From Sphingobacterium deserti (lineage in GTDB: Bacteria > Bacteroidota > Bacteroidia > Sphingobacteriales > Sphingobacteriaceae), in assembly GCF_000757725.1 (NCBI RefSeq), contig NZ_JJMU01000032.1, forward strand, positions 62,001-126,000: a stretch of DNA of 64,000 bases. The letters run 5' to 3'. Both the position numbers and the translations under genes were made by a program. Position 1 is the first letter of the stretch. Each line of letters begins with the position of its first letter. The notes below the pieces were generated by a model. The model made no database searches and was not told where the DNA came from. It saw nothing but the letters and a program-made list of their open reading frames with translations. Of this stretch, positions 8,237-17,706 are shown piece after piece.

Positions 8237-9895
8237 ATGGCTGAAGTAGTAAGAATGCCGAAAATGAGCGACACCATGACCGAAGGTGTAATCGCTAAAT
8301 GGCACAAAAAAGTCGGTGATAAGGTAAACTCTGGCGATTTGATCGCTGAAGTTGAAACAGATAAAGCAACAATGGATTTCGAATCTTACCAAGAAGGAAC
8401 CTTGTTGTATATCGGACCCAAAGAGGGTGAAGCAGTTGCTATTGATGCTGTGATCGCTGTTTTGGGCGAGGAAGGTGAAGACTACCAGGCATTGTTAGAC
8501 GGAGGAGACGCTCCTGCAGCTAAAGAAGATGCGAAGGAAGAAAAAGCCCCAGAATCAAAAGAAGAGGATACAGATGAAGATGCTGGTTCCGGCGACGAGT
8601 CTGTTTCAGCAGAGGATTTAGACTGTACTGTTATCACAATGCCTTTATTAAGTGACACCATGACAGAAGGTGTTATCGCACAATGGAACTTCAAAGTAGG
8701 CGATACCATTAAGTCTGATGATGCTATAGCAGATGTGGAAACGGATAAAGCAACCATGGAAGTTACAGCCTATGCAGATGGCACGTTGTTACATATCGGT
8801 GTTGAAGCTGGACAGGCAGCAAAAGTGAATGATATTATTGCAATCGTTGGTCCTGAAGGTACAGATGTAACACCTTTGTTAAATCAAAAATCTGGATCCG
8901 CTAAGAAGGCGCAAACGGAAACGAAGAGCGAAGATAAACCTGCTGCAAAAGAAGAAAATAAGGCGGAAGCTACGACGACGAGTGAAGATGATGATGCACG
9001 TGTAAAAGCATCGCCTTTGGCTCGTAAGATCGCCAAAGATAAAGGTATCAATTTGAACGATGTAAAAGGATCTGCTGATGGCGGTCGTATCGTGAAAAAA
9101 GATGTTGAAGGCTTTAAACCTGCAGAAAAAGCAGAAGCTCCTAAGGCAGCAGCCACGTCATCTGCACCGGCTACGGAAACAAAATCGATTACTTTACCGC
9201 AATATATTGGTGAAGAAAAATATACAGAGCAAGGTATTTCGCAAATGCGTAAAACAATCGCTCGTCGTTTAGGTGAGTCGTTGTTCACAGCGCCACATTT
9301 CTACCTAACGATTTCTATCGATATGGATAATGCTATGGAGGCTCGCGGACAAATCAATACCGTGGCTCCTGTGAAAGTATCTTTCAACGATATCGTCATC
9401 AAAGCTGTTGCCGTAGCATTGAAGCAACACCCTGCTGTAAACTCATCGTGGAGAGGTGATAAAATTCGATTCAACGAGCATGTGAACGTAGGTGTGGCTA
9501 TGGCTGTAGAAGATGGTTTGCTAGTGCCTGTCGTTCGCTTCGCAGATGGTAAATCATTATCCCACATTTCTGCGGAAGTGAAGGAATATGGTCAAAAAGC
9601 AAAAGCGAAGAAATTGCAACCTGCTGATTGGGAAGGGTCGACTTTCACGGTATCTAATCTAGGCATGTTTGGTATTGATGAATTCACCTCAATTATCAAC
9701 TCACCAGATGGTGCGATTCTATCTGTCGGTGCTATTCAACAAATTCCGGTTGTCAAAAACGGCGCAATTGTTCCGGGTAACATCATGAAATTGACATTAG
9801 GTTGCGATCACCGTGTAGTAGATGGTGCTACAGGTGCTGCTTTCCTTCAAACATTGAAAGGTTTGCTAGAAGCTCCGATTCGCTTATTGGCGTAA
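8237..9895 (+). CDS. pdhC: Pyruvate dehydrogenase E2, dihydrolipoamide acetyltransferase
   Basis: 552 residues, core of the pyruvate dehydrogenase complex. Two lipoyl domains are visible (about 1-80 and 130-208), with lipoyl lysines K43 in ETDKATMDFES and K171 in ETDKATMEVTA. They are joined by acidic/alanine-rich linkers. A peripheral-subunit-binding domain begins at KASPLARKIAKDKGI. The C-terminal catalytic acyltransferase domain ends with the active-site CDHRVVDGATGAAFL. It is in an operon with pdhA and is followed by a strong terminator. Confidence 0.96.
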   Translation: MAEVVRMPKMSDTMTEGVIAKWHKKVGDKVNSGDLIAEVETDKATMDFESYQEGTLLYIGPKEGEAVAIDAVIAVLGEEGEDYQALLDGGDAPAAKEDAKEEKAPESKEEDTDEDAGSGDESVSAEDLDCTVITMPLLSDTMTEGVIAQWNFKVGDTIKSDDAIADVETDKATMEVTAYADGTLLHIGVEAGQAAKVNDIIAIVGPEGTDVTPLLNQKSGSAKKAQTETKSEDKPAAKEENKAEATTTSEDDDARVKASPLARKIAKDKGINLNDVKGSADGGRIVKKDVEGFKPAEKAEAPKAAATSSAPATETKSITLPQYIGEEKYTEQGISQMRKTIARRLGESLFTAPHFYLTISIDMDNAMEARGQINTVAPVKVSFNDIVIKAVAVALKQHPAVNSSWRGDKIRFNEHVNVGVAMAVEDGLLVPVVRFADGKSLSHISAEVKEYGQKAKAKKLQPADWEGSTFTVSNLGMFGIDEFTSIINSPDGAILSVGAIQQIPVVKNGAIVPGNIMKLTLGCDHRVVDGATGAAFLQTLKGLLEAPIRLLA

Positions 9896-9913
9896 CCTTT
9901 AAAACATATTTTT

Positions 9914-9945
9914 AAAGCACTTTGGATTTCCAAAGTGCTTTTTTA
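9914..9945 (+). terminator. Terminator of pdhA-pdhC
   Basis: 12-bp perfect stem (9914-9925 with 9930-9941), 4-nt loop, ending in a T run. Confidence 0.9.
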
Positions 9946-10103
9946 TTTTATGTTCAAGTGTTTTTTGCCACTCATGCATAAGACTTCATTCATTCGCCAT
10001 ACCCTATATCAAAATAATTTTTTATTGATTTTTCTGTTAATAAGTGCTATTTTGGAAAAATAGATAGATACATACTACGAACGATATATTCAAAAGATAA
10101 ATA

Positions 10104-11291
10104 GTGAGATTGAGATTTTTCGGCGCATTATATTTTGCGACAATAGCGGGTTTGCTAGGCTGTTCCTCGCCAGAAGCAAAACAAAAAGAAATTATACAAA
10201 AACAGGGAGAGAAGGATAGTATTTCATTAGTTTACGACCCGACCAAGGCGGATAAGGAAATAGATGCTTTTATGCAAAATCTGCATAAAAAATCAGCCTT
10301 TAACGGAGCTGTGTTAGTAGCGAAGAAAGGAAAAATTCTGTATCAAAATACGTTCGGCTGGGCAGACTATCTGTTGAAAGACAGTCTGAATATTCATTCC
10401 AAGTTTGAGTTGGCTTCCCTTTCCAAACCGTTAACAGCTATAGGGATATTAAAACTGGTGGAGAATAAGAAGCTTACCTTGGATCAAACGGTGAACGATT
10501 TTTTTCCAGATTTTCCGTATCCGGGTGTCACTATGAAGATGTTGCTTTCCCATCGCAGTGGCTTACCCAATTACGTTTATTTTGCGGAGGATGTATGGCC
10601 AGATAAGAAGAAGCCTATGAGTAATATGGATGCGATGAGCCTCTTGACGCAGCATAAGCCGGCTCGGTATGGCGCGCCAGACGGACGTTTTCTATACAAT
10701 AACTCCAACTTTATGGTGCTTGCCTCCATTATTGAAAAAATTACAAGTCAAGATTTCGGCGTGTACATGAAAGAGACGGTATTCGATCCGGCCGGAATGA
10801 AACACACCGCGGTATTATCAAAGGCGGTATACGAGAAAATCCCTACAGATGTGATCGGTCACGATAAAGTGTGGAGAAGATCGGTAGTACAAAACTTTTT
10901 GGATGGCCCTGTCGGTGATAAAGGTATTTACAGCACCGTGCAGGATTTGTTTCTGTTAGATATTGCACTTAAGGAAGGGCGTGTTTTAGATAAAGCGTTG
11001 CTAGACTCTGCATATGTGCCACGTAGCGATGCTAAGCGGAGTTTATTCAGCTACGGGTATGGGTGGCGTACTTTCTCTCCAAAAGAAGCACAAATTGTAT
11101 ACCATACAGGTTGGTGGCATGGATTCAGGAATCTATATGTGCGTGACTTAACGGATGATATCACGATTGTATTGCTTTCAAATATGGCGAATGGTAGCCT
11201 CGTGAAGCTAGATGACTTGTATAAGATCTTAAAAATGCCTATTTTGAGACAAAACGCCTACAATGCAAACGGCGATTTTATCGTTAATTAA
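10104..11291 (+). CDS. Serine hydrolase of the beta-lactamase class C / PBP4 superfamily, lipoprotein
   Basis: 395 residues. The N-terminus is a lipoprotein signal with lipobox LLGC (Cys20), so it is probably anchored in the periplasm or outer membrane. Penicillin-binding-fold motifs: SxxK at S105-K108 (ASLSKPLT), a Tyr-Asn-Asn triad in FLYNNSNFMV, and HTGWWHG in place of KTG near residue 333. These point to an esterase or D-Ala-D-Ala peptidase-like enzyme; a true beta-lactamase is less likely. The start is a GTG at 10104, chosen because it alone gives an intact lipoprotein signal. CoA-binding protein follows 12 nt later. Confidence 0.85.
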   Translation: MRLRFFGALYFATIAGLLGCSSPEAKQKEIIQKQGEKDSISLVYDPTKADKEIDAFMQNLHKKSAFNGAVLVAKKGKILYQNTFGWADYLLKDSLNIHSKFELASLSKPLTAIGILKLVENKKLTLDQTVNDFFPDFPYPGVTMKMLLSHRSGLPNYVYFAEDVWPDKKKPMSNMDAMSLLTQHKPARYGAPDGRFLYNNSNFMVLASIIEKITSQDFGVYMKETVFDPAGMKHTAVLSKAVYEKIPTDVIGHDKVWRRSVVQNFLDGPVGDKGIYSTVQDLFLLDIALKEGRVLDKALLDSAYVPRSDAKRSLFSYGYGWRTFSPKEAQIVYHTGWWHGFRNLYVRDLTDDITIVLLSNMANGSLVKLDDLYKILKMPILRQNAYNANGDFIVN

Positions 11292-11303
11292 TTCACAGAA
11301 GTT

Positions 11304-11663
11304 ATGAAAAGGACACTGATATTAGGAGCCAGCACAAATCCGGCAAGATATTCTTATTTGGTTGCCAATAAGTTGGTCAGGAAGGGACATGAAATTGTAA
11401 ATATTGGACGTAAAGTAGGGAAGGTTGCCGGCGTAGAAATTGAGGAGATGCAAACCCCATATGATGATATTGATACGATAACGCTATATGTGGGGCCGCA
11501 AAATCAACCGCCTTATTACGACTATATTTTGCAGACGAAGCCTAAACGCGTTATTTTTAATCCAGGTACGGAAAATGAAGAGCTGCGTTCAAAGTTAAAT
11601 GATGCAGGAATTGAAAGCATCGAGGCCTGTACATTAGTAATGTTAAACACAGGGCAGTATTAA
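11304..11663 (+). CDS. CoA-binding (Rossmann-fold) domain protein, YccU-like
   Basis: 119 residues, one compact domain. The N-terminal RTLILGASTNPARYSYLVANKL is the nucleotide/CoA-binding loop of the CoA_binding family. IFNPGTENEEL and the cysteine in EACTLVML near the C-terminus are family features. Its role is unknown; some relatives bind CoA and are linked to redox regulation. It is tandem with the serine hydrolase but probably unrelated functionally. A hairpin terminator follows. Confidence 0.85.
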   Translation: MKRTLILGASTNPARYSYLVANKLVRKGHEIVNIGRKVGKVAGVEIEEMQTPYDDIDTITLYVGPQNQPPYYDYILQTKPKRVIFNPGTENEELRSKLNDAGIESIEACTLVMLNTGQY

Positions 11664-11685
11664 CGTAAGCATATTAACGCTATAT

Positions 11686-11723
11686 AAAATCACCTTATCG
11701 CTATAACGGTTAGGTGATTTTGT
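11686..11723 (+). terminator. Terminator after the CoA-binding gene
   Basis: 10-bp perfect stem (11686-11695 with 11712-11721) ending in a TTTT run. The remaining sequence up to the promoter at 11925 (about 200 nt) shows nothing else I can name. Confidence 0.7.
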
Positions 11724-11924
11724 ATTCTTCCTGAATAGAGATTGTGAAGCGGCAAAATGAAAATCTCTCAATCCCGTAGCGATACCTCCACTGCCAATAT
11801 AAACTGTATTTCATGAAATAGTTAAAGTTGGAACCCTATCGAATTAATATAACCTGGAAAGCTGTAGAGTCTTTATTATCAAAATTGCTCCACCTAAACA
11901 AATTGAAAAATAATCCACTAACTC

Positions 11925-11956
11925 TTTGATAGTTACAAAAAACTTTTTTACCTTTG
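11925..11956 (+). promoter_or_regulatory. Promoter of the rplC-led ribosomal protein operon
   Basis: A perfect Bacteroidota promoter: TTTG at 11925-11928, 20-nt spacer, TACCTTTG at 11949-11956. It predicts a 5' leader of about 70 nt before rplC. Confidence 0.85.
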
Positions 11957-11985
11957 CAATCCCTTAGGGGGAATTGTGTCTTGAG

Positions 11986-12003
11986 CGAAGCCCTACTGCT
12001 TCG
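11986..12003 (+). promoter_or_regulatory. Leader hairpin upstream of rplC
   Basis: CGAAGC (11986-11991) pairs with GCTTCG (11998-12003) around a 6-nt loop in the untranslated leader, 28 nt before the ATG. It could be a ribosomal-protein autoregulatory site (L4 or another product), but this is inference from position only. Confidence 0.4.
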
Positions 12004-12031
12004 AAGGACGTTTAATTAATTTATTTATAAC

Positions 12032-12649
12032 ATGTCAGGAATTATTGGTAAAAAAGTAGGAATGACCAGCCTGTTCGATGCGGAAGGGAAGAATATCCCT
12101 TGTACAGTAATTGAGGCTGGGCCGTGCGTGGTAACGCATATACGTACGGTAGAGAAGGATGGCTATGCGGCTCTTCAACTTGGCTATGATGATGCTAAGG
12201 AAAAGAATACGACAGCGCCTTTAAAAGGACACTTCGCGAAAGCGGGCGTGACTCCTAAGCGTAAACTAGTTGAGTTCAAAACTTTCGAGGATGAGAAACA
12301 ACTAGGTGACATCGTGGATGTAACTATTTTTGCTGAAGGCGAGTACGTAGACGTAGTTGGTACTTCCAAAGGTAAAGGTTTCCAAGGTGTAATGAAGCGT
12401 CACGGATTTGGTGGTGTAGGTGGTGCGACTCACGGTCAGCACAACAGACTACGTGCTCCAGGTTCATTGGGTGCTTCTTCTTGGCCTTCACGTGTATTCA
12501 AAGGAATGCGCATGGCGGGTCGTACAGGTGGTGAAAGAGTAAAAGTTCAGAATTTACAAATTTTGAAAGTTTACGCGGATCAAAACCTAATTGTTGTTAG
12601 TGGTTCCATTCCAGGAGCTAAAGGTTCATATGTAATCGTAGACAAATAG
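12032..12649 (+). CDS. rplC: 50S ribosomal protein L3
   Basis: 205 residues, normal length. Binds 23S rRNA near the peptidyl transferase centre and starts 50S assembly. Typical features: [12 protein letters not shown] at the N-terminus and the long loop [16 protein letters not shown]...[13 protein letters not shown]. First gene of the cluster here; rpsJ (S10), which normally precedes it, is absent. rplD starts 5 nt downstream. Confidence 0.97.
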   Translation: MSGIIGKKVGMTSLFDAEGKNIPCTVIEAGPCVVTHIRTVEKDGYAALQLGYDDAKEKNTTAPLKGHFAKAGVTPKRKLVEFKTFEDEKQLGDIVDVTIFAEGEYVDVVGTSKGKGFQGVMKRHGFGGVGGATHGQHNRLRAPGSLGASSWPSRVFKGMRMAGRTGGERVKVQNLQILKVYADQNLIVVSGSIPGAKGSYVIVDK

Positions 12650-12654
12650 TAGAG

Positions 12655-13284
12655 ATGGAAGTTAACGTATTAAATTTATCAGGTAAAGAAACAGGTGCCA
12701 AGGTGCAACTGCCTGAGTCAGTATTCGGTGTAAAGCCTAACGACCATGCGATCTATTTGGATGTGAAACAATACCTAGCGAACCAACGCCAAGGAACTCA
12801 CAAATCTAAACAACGTAATGAAATCGCGGGTTCTACGCGCAAATTACACAAACAAAAAGGAACAGGTGGGGCTCGTGCGGGTTCTATCAAATCTCCATTG
12901 TTTAACGGTGGTGGTCGTGTATTCGGTCCTCAACCGCGTGACTACAGCTTTAAATTGAATAAAAAATTAAAGCAAGTAGCGCGTAAATCAGCATTGAGCT
13001 ACAAAGCACAAGAAAACAACATTTTAGTGTTGGACGAAGTAAACTTCGAATCCATCAAAACTAAAAACTATGTGTCTTTGATCAACGCGTTGAACGTAGC
13101 TGACGAGAAAACATTATTGGTTTTGCCAGCATACGATAACAATGTTTATTTATCAAGCAGAAACTTGAAGAAAGCAAAAGTGATCGCAGCATCAGATTTG
13201 AACACTTACGATGTGTTGAACGCTACAAAACTTTTGTTAACTGCAGATTCTGTTAAAACTTTGGAGGAAGCATTCGCTAAGTAA
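12655..13284 (+). CDS. rplD: 50S ribosomal protein L4
   Basis: 209 residues. Primary 23S rRNA binder whose loop lines the exit tunnel; in enterobacteria it also represses the S10 operon. The conserved tunnel loop [19 protein letters not shown] (about 57-75) and [15 protein letters not shown] are present. rplW follows 1 nt after the stop. Confidence 0.97.
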   Translation: MEVNVLNLSGKETGAKVQLPESVFGVKPNDHAIYLDVKQYLANQRQGTHKSKQRNEIAGSTRKLHKQKGTGGARAGSIKSPLFNGGGRVFGPQPRDYSFKLNKKLKQVARKSALSYKAQENNILVLDEVNFESIKTKNYVSLINALNVADEKTLLVLPAYDNNVYLSSRNLKKAKVIAASDLNTYDVLNATKLLLTADSVKTLEEAFAK

Positions 13285-13285
13285 T

Positions 13286-13576
13286 ATGGAAATTATTAAA
13301 AAACCTATTTTGACTGAGAAAGCTTCGTTGTTAACGGAAAAATTAAACCGTTACTCTTTCAAAGTTGACCACAGAGCTAACAAGATCCAGATCAAACAAG
13401 CTGTTGAAGAAATGTTCGGTGTAACTGTATTAGCAGTAAACACGGCGGTTGTAGCTGGTAAAGCAAAAAGCCGTTACACGAAAGCCGGTTTCGTTTCTGG
13501 AAGAAGCCCTAAGTATAAAAAAGCCATCATCACGGTGAAAGATGGCGAAACTATTGACTTTTACAGTACACTATAA
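13286..13576 (+). CDS. rplW: 50S ribosomal protein L23
   Basis: 96 residues. Sits at the tunnel exit and docks trigger factor and SRP. The family start EIIKKPILTEKAS and FKVDHRANKIQIKQAVEEMFGV are visible. It lies between rplD and rplB with gaps of 1 and 6 nt. Confidence 0.96.
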   Translation: MEIIKKPILTEKASLLTEKLNRYSFKVDHRANKIQIKQAVEEMFGVTVLAVNTAVVAGKAKSRYTKAGFVSGRSPKYKKAIITVKDGETIDFYSTL

Positions 13577-13582
13577 TAAGAA

Positions 13583-14410
13583 ATGGCAGTTAAAAGATTC
13601 AAACCGGTTACCCCTGGTACGCGTTTCAGAGTAGGTGCAGACTATTCTGATGTTACTACAAACGTCCCTGAAAAGTCGTTAGTAGTAGGAAGCAATAAAA
13701 GATCAGGCGGACGTAATAAATCCGGTAAAATGACTATGCGTTACATCGGTGGGGGACACAAAAAATCATACCGATTGATTGATTTTAAACGCGATAAAAA
13801 AGATGTCCCTGCAAAAGTTGCTACTATCGAGTATGATCCAAATCGTACTGCACGTATTGCTTTGTTGCACTACGCAGATGGTGAGAAACGTTACATTGTT
13901 GCTCCAGCTGGCTTAACAGTTGGTCAAACAGTTGTTGCAGGCGAATCAGTAGCCCCAGAAGTTGGTAATACTTTACCATTAGCAAATATTCCTCTTGGTT
14001 CGATCATTCACAATATTGAGTTGAATCCGGGTCAAGGTGGATCAATTGCGCGTTCTGCAGGAACATATGCACAGTTGTCTGCTCGTGACGGTAAGTATGC
14101 CATCATCAAAATGCCTTCAGGCGAGACTCGTATGATCTTATTAACTTGTGTTGCGACGATTGGTTCAGTATCTAATGCTGAGAAAGCAAACCAAGTGTTA
14201 GGTAAAGCAGGTCGTAAGCGCCACTTAGGTCGTCGTCCTCGCGTTCGTGGTGTTGCCATGAACCCTGTCGATCACCCTATGGGTGGTGGTGAAGGCCGTA
14301 CATCCGGAGGTCACCCTCGCTCACGCACAGGTGTGTTAGCTAAAGGCTTCAAAACACGCTACAAGAAGAAAACATCGAATCGTTACATCATTGAGAGAAG
14401 GAAAAAATAA
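13583..14410 (+). CDS. rplB: 50S ribosomal protein L2
   Basis: 275 residues. Required for subunit joining and peptidyl transfer. The catalytic-region histidine lies in [31 protein letters not shown] in the N-terminal half is typical. The last base overlaps the rpsS start (translational coupling). Confidence 0.97.
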   Translation: MAVKRFKPVTPGTRFRVGADYSDVTTNVPEKSLVVGSNKRSGGRNKSGKMTMRYIGGGHKKSYRLIDFKRDKKDVPAKVATIEYDPNRTARIALLHYADGEKRYIVAPAGLTVGQTVVAGESVAPEVGNTLPLANIPLGSIIHNIELNPGQGGSIARSAGTYAQLSARDGKYAIIKMPSGETRMILLTCVATIGSVSNAEKANQVLGKAGRKRHLGRRPRVRGVAMNPVDHPMGGGEGRTSGGHPRSRTGVLAKGFKTRYKKKTSNRYIIERRKK

Positions 14411-14676
14411 TGGCTCGTTCAATTAAAAAAGGTCCTTATATCGATCACAACTTAGAGAGAAAAGTTCTTTCTATGAATGAAACAAACAAAAAATCAGTAA
14501 TCAAAACTTGGTCACGTAGATCAATGATTTCACCTGATTTTGTTGGCCATACCTTCGCAGTGCACAACGGGAACAAATTTATTCCTGTTTATGTAACGGA
14601 GAATATGGTTGGTCACAAGCTTGGTGAATTTGCGCCTACGCGTACATTCAAAGGCCACGCAGAAAAGAAAAAATAA
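14410..14676 (+). CDS. rpsS: 30S ribosomal protein S19
   Basis: 88 residues. Head protein of the 30S subunit, contacting S13 and tRNA. Family features [15 protein letters not shown] and [22 protein letters not shown] are present. Overlaps rplB by one base. Confidence 0.96.
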   Translation: MARSIKKGPYIDHNLERKVLSMNETNKKSVIKTWSRRSMISPDFVGHTFAVHNGNKFIPVYVTENMVGHKLGEFAPTRTFKGHAEKKK

Positions 14677-14683
14677 TTAGGTA

Positions 14684-15115
14684 ATGGAAGCAACAAAAAA
14701 ACTTAAGAAATCTGTCCTAATCAGACAGCGCAAAGAGCAGGAAAAAGCTCAAGTAGGAGGAGCTTCTACTGCCAAGTTATTGAACTGCCCTACTTCGCCT
14801 CGTAAAATGCGTTTAGTGGTAGATCTTATCCGTGGTGAGAAAGTAGAGACCGCTCTTTACATCTTGAAGCACACAGGTAAAGAAGCAGCTGCTCGTGTTG
14901 AAAAATTGTTATTATCAGCAATTAAGAACTGGGAAGCTAGCAACGAAGGTGCATCTTTGGAAAACAGCGCTTTGTTTGTAAAAGAGATATCTGTTGGTGG
15001 TGGTCGTCAATTGAAAAGATTGCGTCCAGCTCCTCAAGGTCGTGGATATAGAATTCGTAAACGTTCAAACCACGTAACCTTGGTAGTAGATAGTTTAAAC
15101 AACGTAAACAACTAA
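14684..15115 (+). CDS. rplV: 50S ribosomal protein L22
   Basis: 143 residues, about 30 longer than the E. coli protein because of a lysine-rich N-terminal extension (residues 1-30). The core has [18 protein letters not shown] and the tunnel hairpin [20 protein letters not shown]. Lines the peptide exit tunnel. Confidence 0.95.
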   Translation: MEATKKLKKSVLIRQRKEQEKAQVGGASTAKLLNCPTSPRKMRLVVDLIRGEKVETALYILKHTGKEAAARVEKLLLSAIKNWEASNEGASLENSALFVKEISVGGGRQLKRLRPAPQGRGYRIRKRSNHVTLVVDSLNNVNN

Positions 15116-15127
15116 TTTAGAATAAGA

Positions 15128-15928
15128 ATGGGACAAAAAGCAAATCCAATAGGTAGCAGATTAGGTATCATCAAAGGATGGGATTCTAACTGGTTCGGAG
15201 GCAACAACTATTCTGATAAGTTAGTTGAGGACGAAAAAATCAGGAAATATCTTTCTGTACGTATTGCAAAAGGTGGTGTAGCAAAAGTTGTTATCGAAAG
15301 AACGTTAAAGCGTATCACGGTAACTATCCACACTGCACGTCCAGGTATCGTAATCGGTAAAGGTGGTCAAGAAGTTGACAAGATCAAAGAAGAGTTGAAG
15401 AAACTGACTAAAAAGGATGTTCAAATCAACATTTTTGAGATCAAACGCCCAGAGCTTGATGCGAAACTGGTAGCAGAAGGTATCGCTAAACAACTAGAGG
15501 CACGTATTTCATTCCGTCGTGCGATGAAGACAACTATCGCGTCGACAATGCGTATGGGTGCTGAAGGTATTAAAGTAATGTGTTCTGGTCGTTTGGGTGG
15601 TGCTGAAATGGCACGTACTGAGCAGTACAAAGAAGGAAGAACTCCTTTGCACACATTGCGTGCTGATATCGATTATGCACTTGCAGAAGCATTGACCACT
15701 TACGGTAAAATCGGTGTTAAAGTTTGGATCTGTAAAGGTGAGGTTTACGGTAAACGTGATCTATCTCCAAACATCGGCCAAACATCAAACACGAAAACAC
15801 GTGGCGGAAACGAAGCTGGCGGCGAACGTCGTGAGCGTGATAACCGTAAAGGTGGACGTGGCGGAAATAACCGTGGCGGCAACAACAACCGTGGCGGAAA
15901 TAACCGCGGTGGTGCAAACAGAGGATAA
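15128..15928 (+). CDS. rpsC: 30S ribosomal protein S3 with Arg-Gly-Gly-rich tail
   Basis: 266 residues. Forms the mRNA entry channel of the 30S subunit. N-terminal KH domain ([17 protein letters not shown]) and C-terminal domain ([25 protein letters not shown]) are normal. After about residue 218 there is a Gly/Asn/Arg-rich tail of some 45 residues built from repeats such as [10 protein letters not shown]. Such a tail is longer and more repetitive than in E. coli. It could add RNA-binding capacity. Confidence 0.95.
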   Translation: MGQKANPIGSRLGIIKGWDSNWFGGNNYSDKLVEDEKIRKYLSVRIAKGGVAKVVIERTLKRITVTIHTARPGIVIGKGGQEVDKIKEELKKLTKKDVQINIFEIKRPELDAKLVAEGIAKQLEARISFRRAMKTTIASTMRMGAEGIKVMCSGRLGGAEMARTEQYKEGRTPLHTLRADIDYALAEALTTYGKIGVKVWICKGEVYGKRDLSPNIGQTSNTKTRGGNEAGGERRERDNRKGGRGGNNRGGNNNRGGNNRGGANRG

Positions 15929-15987
15929 TAAGTTTAATAGATTACAACAGATGTTCGCCGTTGAGGTGAATTAAATAAAATACGAAC

Positions 15988-16410
15988 ATGTTACAGCCAA
16001 AAAGAACAAAGTTCAGAAAGATGCAGAAAGGCCGCATGAAAGGTAACGCTTCTCGTGGAGCGGATTTAGCTTTCGGTTCTTTCGGTATCAAGTCAATGGA
16101 GCCAGCATGGATCACGAGTCGCCAGATTGAGGCAGCACGTATCGCCGTAACACGTTATATGAAACGTGAAGGTCAAGTGTGGATCCGTATTTTCCCTGAC
16201 AAGCCTGTTACCAAGAAGCCTGCAGAGGTACGTATGGGTAAAGGTAAAGGTGCTCCAGAATACTGGGTAGCGGTAGTGCGCCCGGGCCGCATGTTATTTG
16301 AAGCAGAAGGTGTGCCTTTGGAAATTGCCAAAGAAGCATTGCGTTTAGCTGCTCAAAAATTGCCGGTTCAAACTAAGTTTGTTATACGTAGAGATTACGT
16401 AGAAGCATAA
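15988..16410 (+). CDS. rplP: 50S ribosomal protein L16
   Basis: 140 residues. Helps position the A-site tRNA. Conserved [21 protein letters not shown] start, [22 protein letters not shown] and the arginine target region [15 protein letters not shown] are present. The start is 59 nt after rpsC; a hairpin follows the gene. Confidence 0.96.
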   Translation: MLQPKRTKFRKMQKGRMKGNASRGADLAFGSFGIKSMEPAWITSRQIEAARIAVTRYMKREGQVWIRIFPDKPVTKKPAEVRMGKGKGAPEYWVAVVRPGRMLFEAEGVPLEIAKEALRLAAQKLPVQTKFVIRRDYVEA

Positions 16411-16436
16411 AAATCGTTGGTAATGTCAATAGTTTA

Positions 16437-16461
16437 GCCTTGTGGCCGTTACCCACAAGGC
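16437..16461 (+). promoter_or_regulatory. Intra-operon hairpin between rplP and rpmC
   Basis: 9-bp perfect stem (16437-16445 with 16453-16461), 7-nt loop, followed by ACTTTATAA. It lacks a proper T run, so processing site, protein-binding site or weak terminator are all possible. Confidence 0.5.
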
Positions 16462-16505
16462 ACTTTATAAACAGAATTGATAACCCAGCATAACACTGAA
16501 AGAAA

Positions 16506-16727
16506 ATGAAAAATTCAGAAATCATCGAATTATCACAAGAGGAGCTAACAGCACGTCTTAAAGAAGAGAAAGCTGCCCTCAACAAGTTGAAATTTGCACA
16601 TGCTGTTTCTGCTGTAGAGAACCCTAATGTCATCAAAGCTGCGCGCAGAAACATCGCGCGTATCGCGACAGAGATTTCTAAGCGTAAAAACGAAGCTAAA
16701 TCACAAGAAACAGCCTCTGAGGCGTAA
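16506..16727 (+). CDS. rpmC: 50S ribosomal protein L29
   Basis: 73 residues, two-helix tunnel-exit protein. MKNSEIIELSQEELTARLKEEKAALNKLKF is the family pattern, and the conserved NPNVIKAARRNIARI helix follows. It begins 95 nt after rplP, an unusually large gap that holds a hairpin. Confidence 0.94.
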   Translation: MKNSEIIELSQEELTARLKEEKAALNKLKFAHAVSAVENPNVIKAARRNIARIATEISKRKNEAKSQETASEA

Positions 16728-16739
16728 AAGCAAGTCGAA

Positions 16740-16994
16740 ATGGAAAGAAAATTAAGAAAAACAAGAATCGGCTTAGTAGTTAGCAACAAGATGGACAAGT
16801 CTATCGTAGTAACGGTTGAACGTAAAGTTAAGCACCCTATCTACGGTAAGTTCGTTAAAAAAACTACTAAATTTAAAGCTCATGACGAAACTAATACCTG
16901 CGGTATCGGCGATACGGTATTAATCATGGAAACTCGTCCGCTGAGTAAGACAAAGAACTGGAGATTAGTTGAAATTTTAGAAAGAGCTAAATAA
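16740..16994 (+). CDS. rpsQ: 30S ribosomal protein S17
   Basis: 84 residues. Primary 16S rRNA binder. [23 protein letters not shown] and [19 protein letters not shown] are typical. Overlaps the rplN start by one base. Confidence 0.96.
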   Translation: MERKLRKTRIGLVVSNKMDKSIVVTVERKVKHPIYGKFVKKTTKFKAHDETNTCGIGDTVLIMETRPLSKTKNWRLVEILERAK

Positions 16995-17362
16995 TGGTAC
17001 AACAGGAATCAAGATTAAATGTGGCCGACAACTCAGGAGCTAAAGAAGTTTTAGTAATCCGTGTATTGGGCGGTACGCGCAAGCGTTATGCATCTATCGG
17101 TGATAAGATTGTTGTTACCGTGAAAAGCGCTATCCCTTCAGGAAACGTAAAAAAAGGATCCGTTTCTAAAGCAGTTGTGGTTCGGACGAAAAAAGAAATC
17201 CGTCGTAAAGATGGTTCTTATATTCGTTTCGATGATAACGCAGCAGTATTGTTGAATAATAATGATGAACCACGTGGAACGCGTATTTTCGGGCCAGTAG
17301 CTCGTGAGTTACGTGAGAAGCAGTTCATGAAGATTGTATCACTAGCACCGGAGGTTTTATAA
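16994..17362 (+). CDS. rplN: 50S ribosomal protein L14
   Basis: 122 residues. Interface protein of the 50S subunit. [27 protein letters not shown] and [24 protein letters not shown] are characteristic. rplX starts 2 nt after its stop. Confidence 0.97.
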   Translation: MVQQESRLNVADNSGAKEVLVIRVLGGTRKRYASIGDKIVVTVKSAIPSGNVKKGSVSKAVVVRTKKEIRRKDGSYIRFDDNAAVLLNNNDEPRGTRIFGPVARELREKQFMKIVSLAPEVL

Positions 17363-17364
17363 TT

Positions 17365-17706
17365 ATGGCACAGAAAACAAAAACAACTCACAAAATCAAA
17401 ATCAAAAAAGGTGATTTAGTGAAAGTTATCGCTGGTAACTCCAAAGGCAAGCAAGGAAAAGTATTGCAAATTTTGGTGGACTCGAATAGAGCTGTCGTAG
17501 AAGGCGCTAACATCGTTAAAAAACACACTAAACCTAGCGCAGCTAATCCTAATGGTGGTATCATCGAGAAAGAAGCTGCAATCACGATCTCTAATTTAGC
17601 TTTGATCGACCCAAAAACAGGAGAACCTACTCGTGTTGGTCGCCGGGTTAATGCGGATGGTAAAATTGTTCGTTACGCAAAAAAATCAGGGGAGGAAATT
17701 AAATAA
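17365..17706 (+). CDS. rplX: 50S ribosomal protein L24
   Basis: 113 residues with a KOW motif ([24 protein letters not shown]). An early 23S rRNA assembly protein. Overlaps rplE by one base. Confidence 0.96.
   Translation: MAQKTKTTHKIKIKKGDLVKVIAGNSKGKQGKVLQILVDSNRAVVEGANIVKKHTKPSAANPNGGIIEKEAAITISNLALIDPKTGEPTRVGRRVNADGKIVRYAKKSGEEIK

Noticed and set aside
10104..11291. True beta-lactamase (antibiotic resistance)
   Set aside because: HTGWWHG in place of KTG and the lipoprotein form fit a general serine hydrolase better.
15714..15974. Frame-shifted ORFs overlapping rpsC
   Set aside because: They are shadows of the Gly-rich repeat coding region in rpsC.
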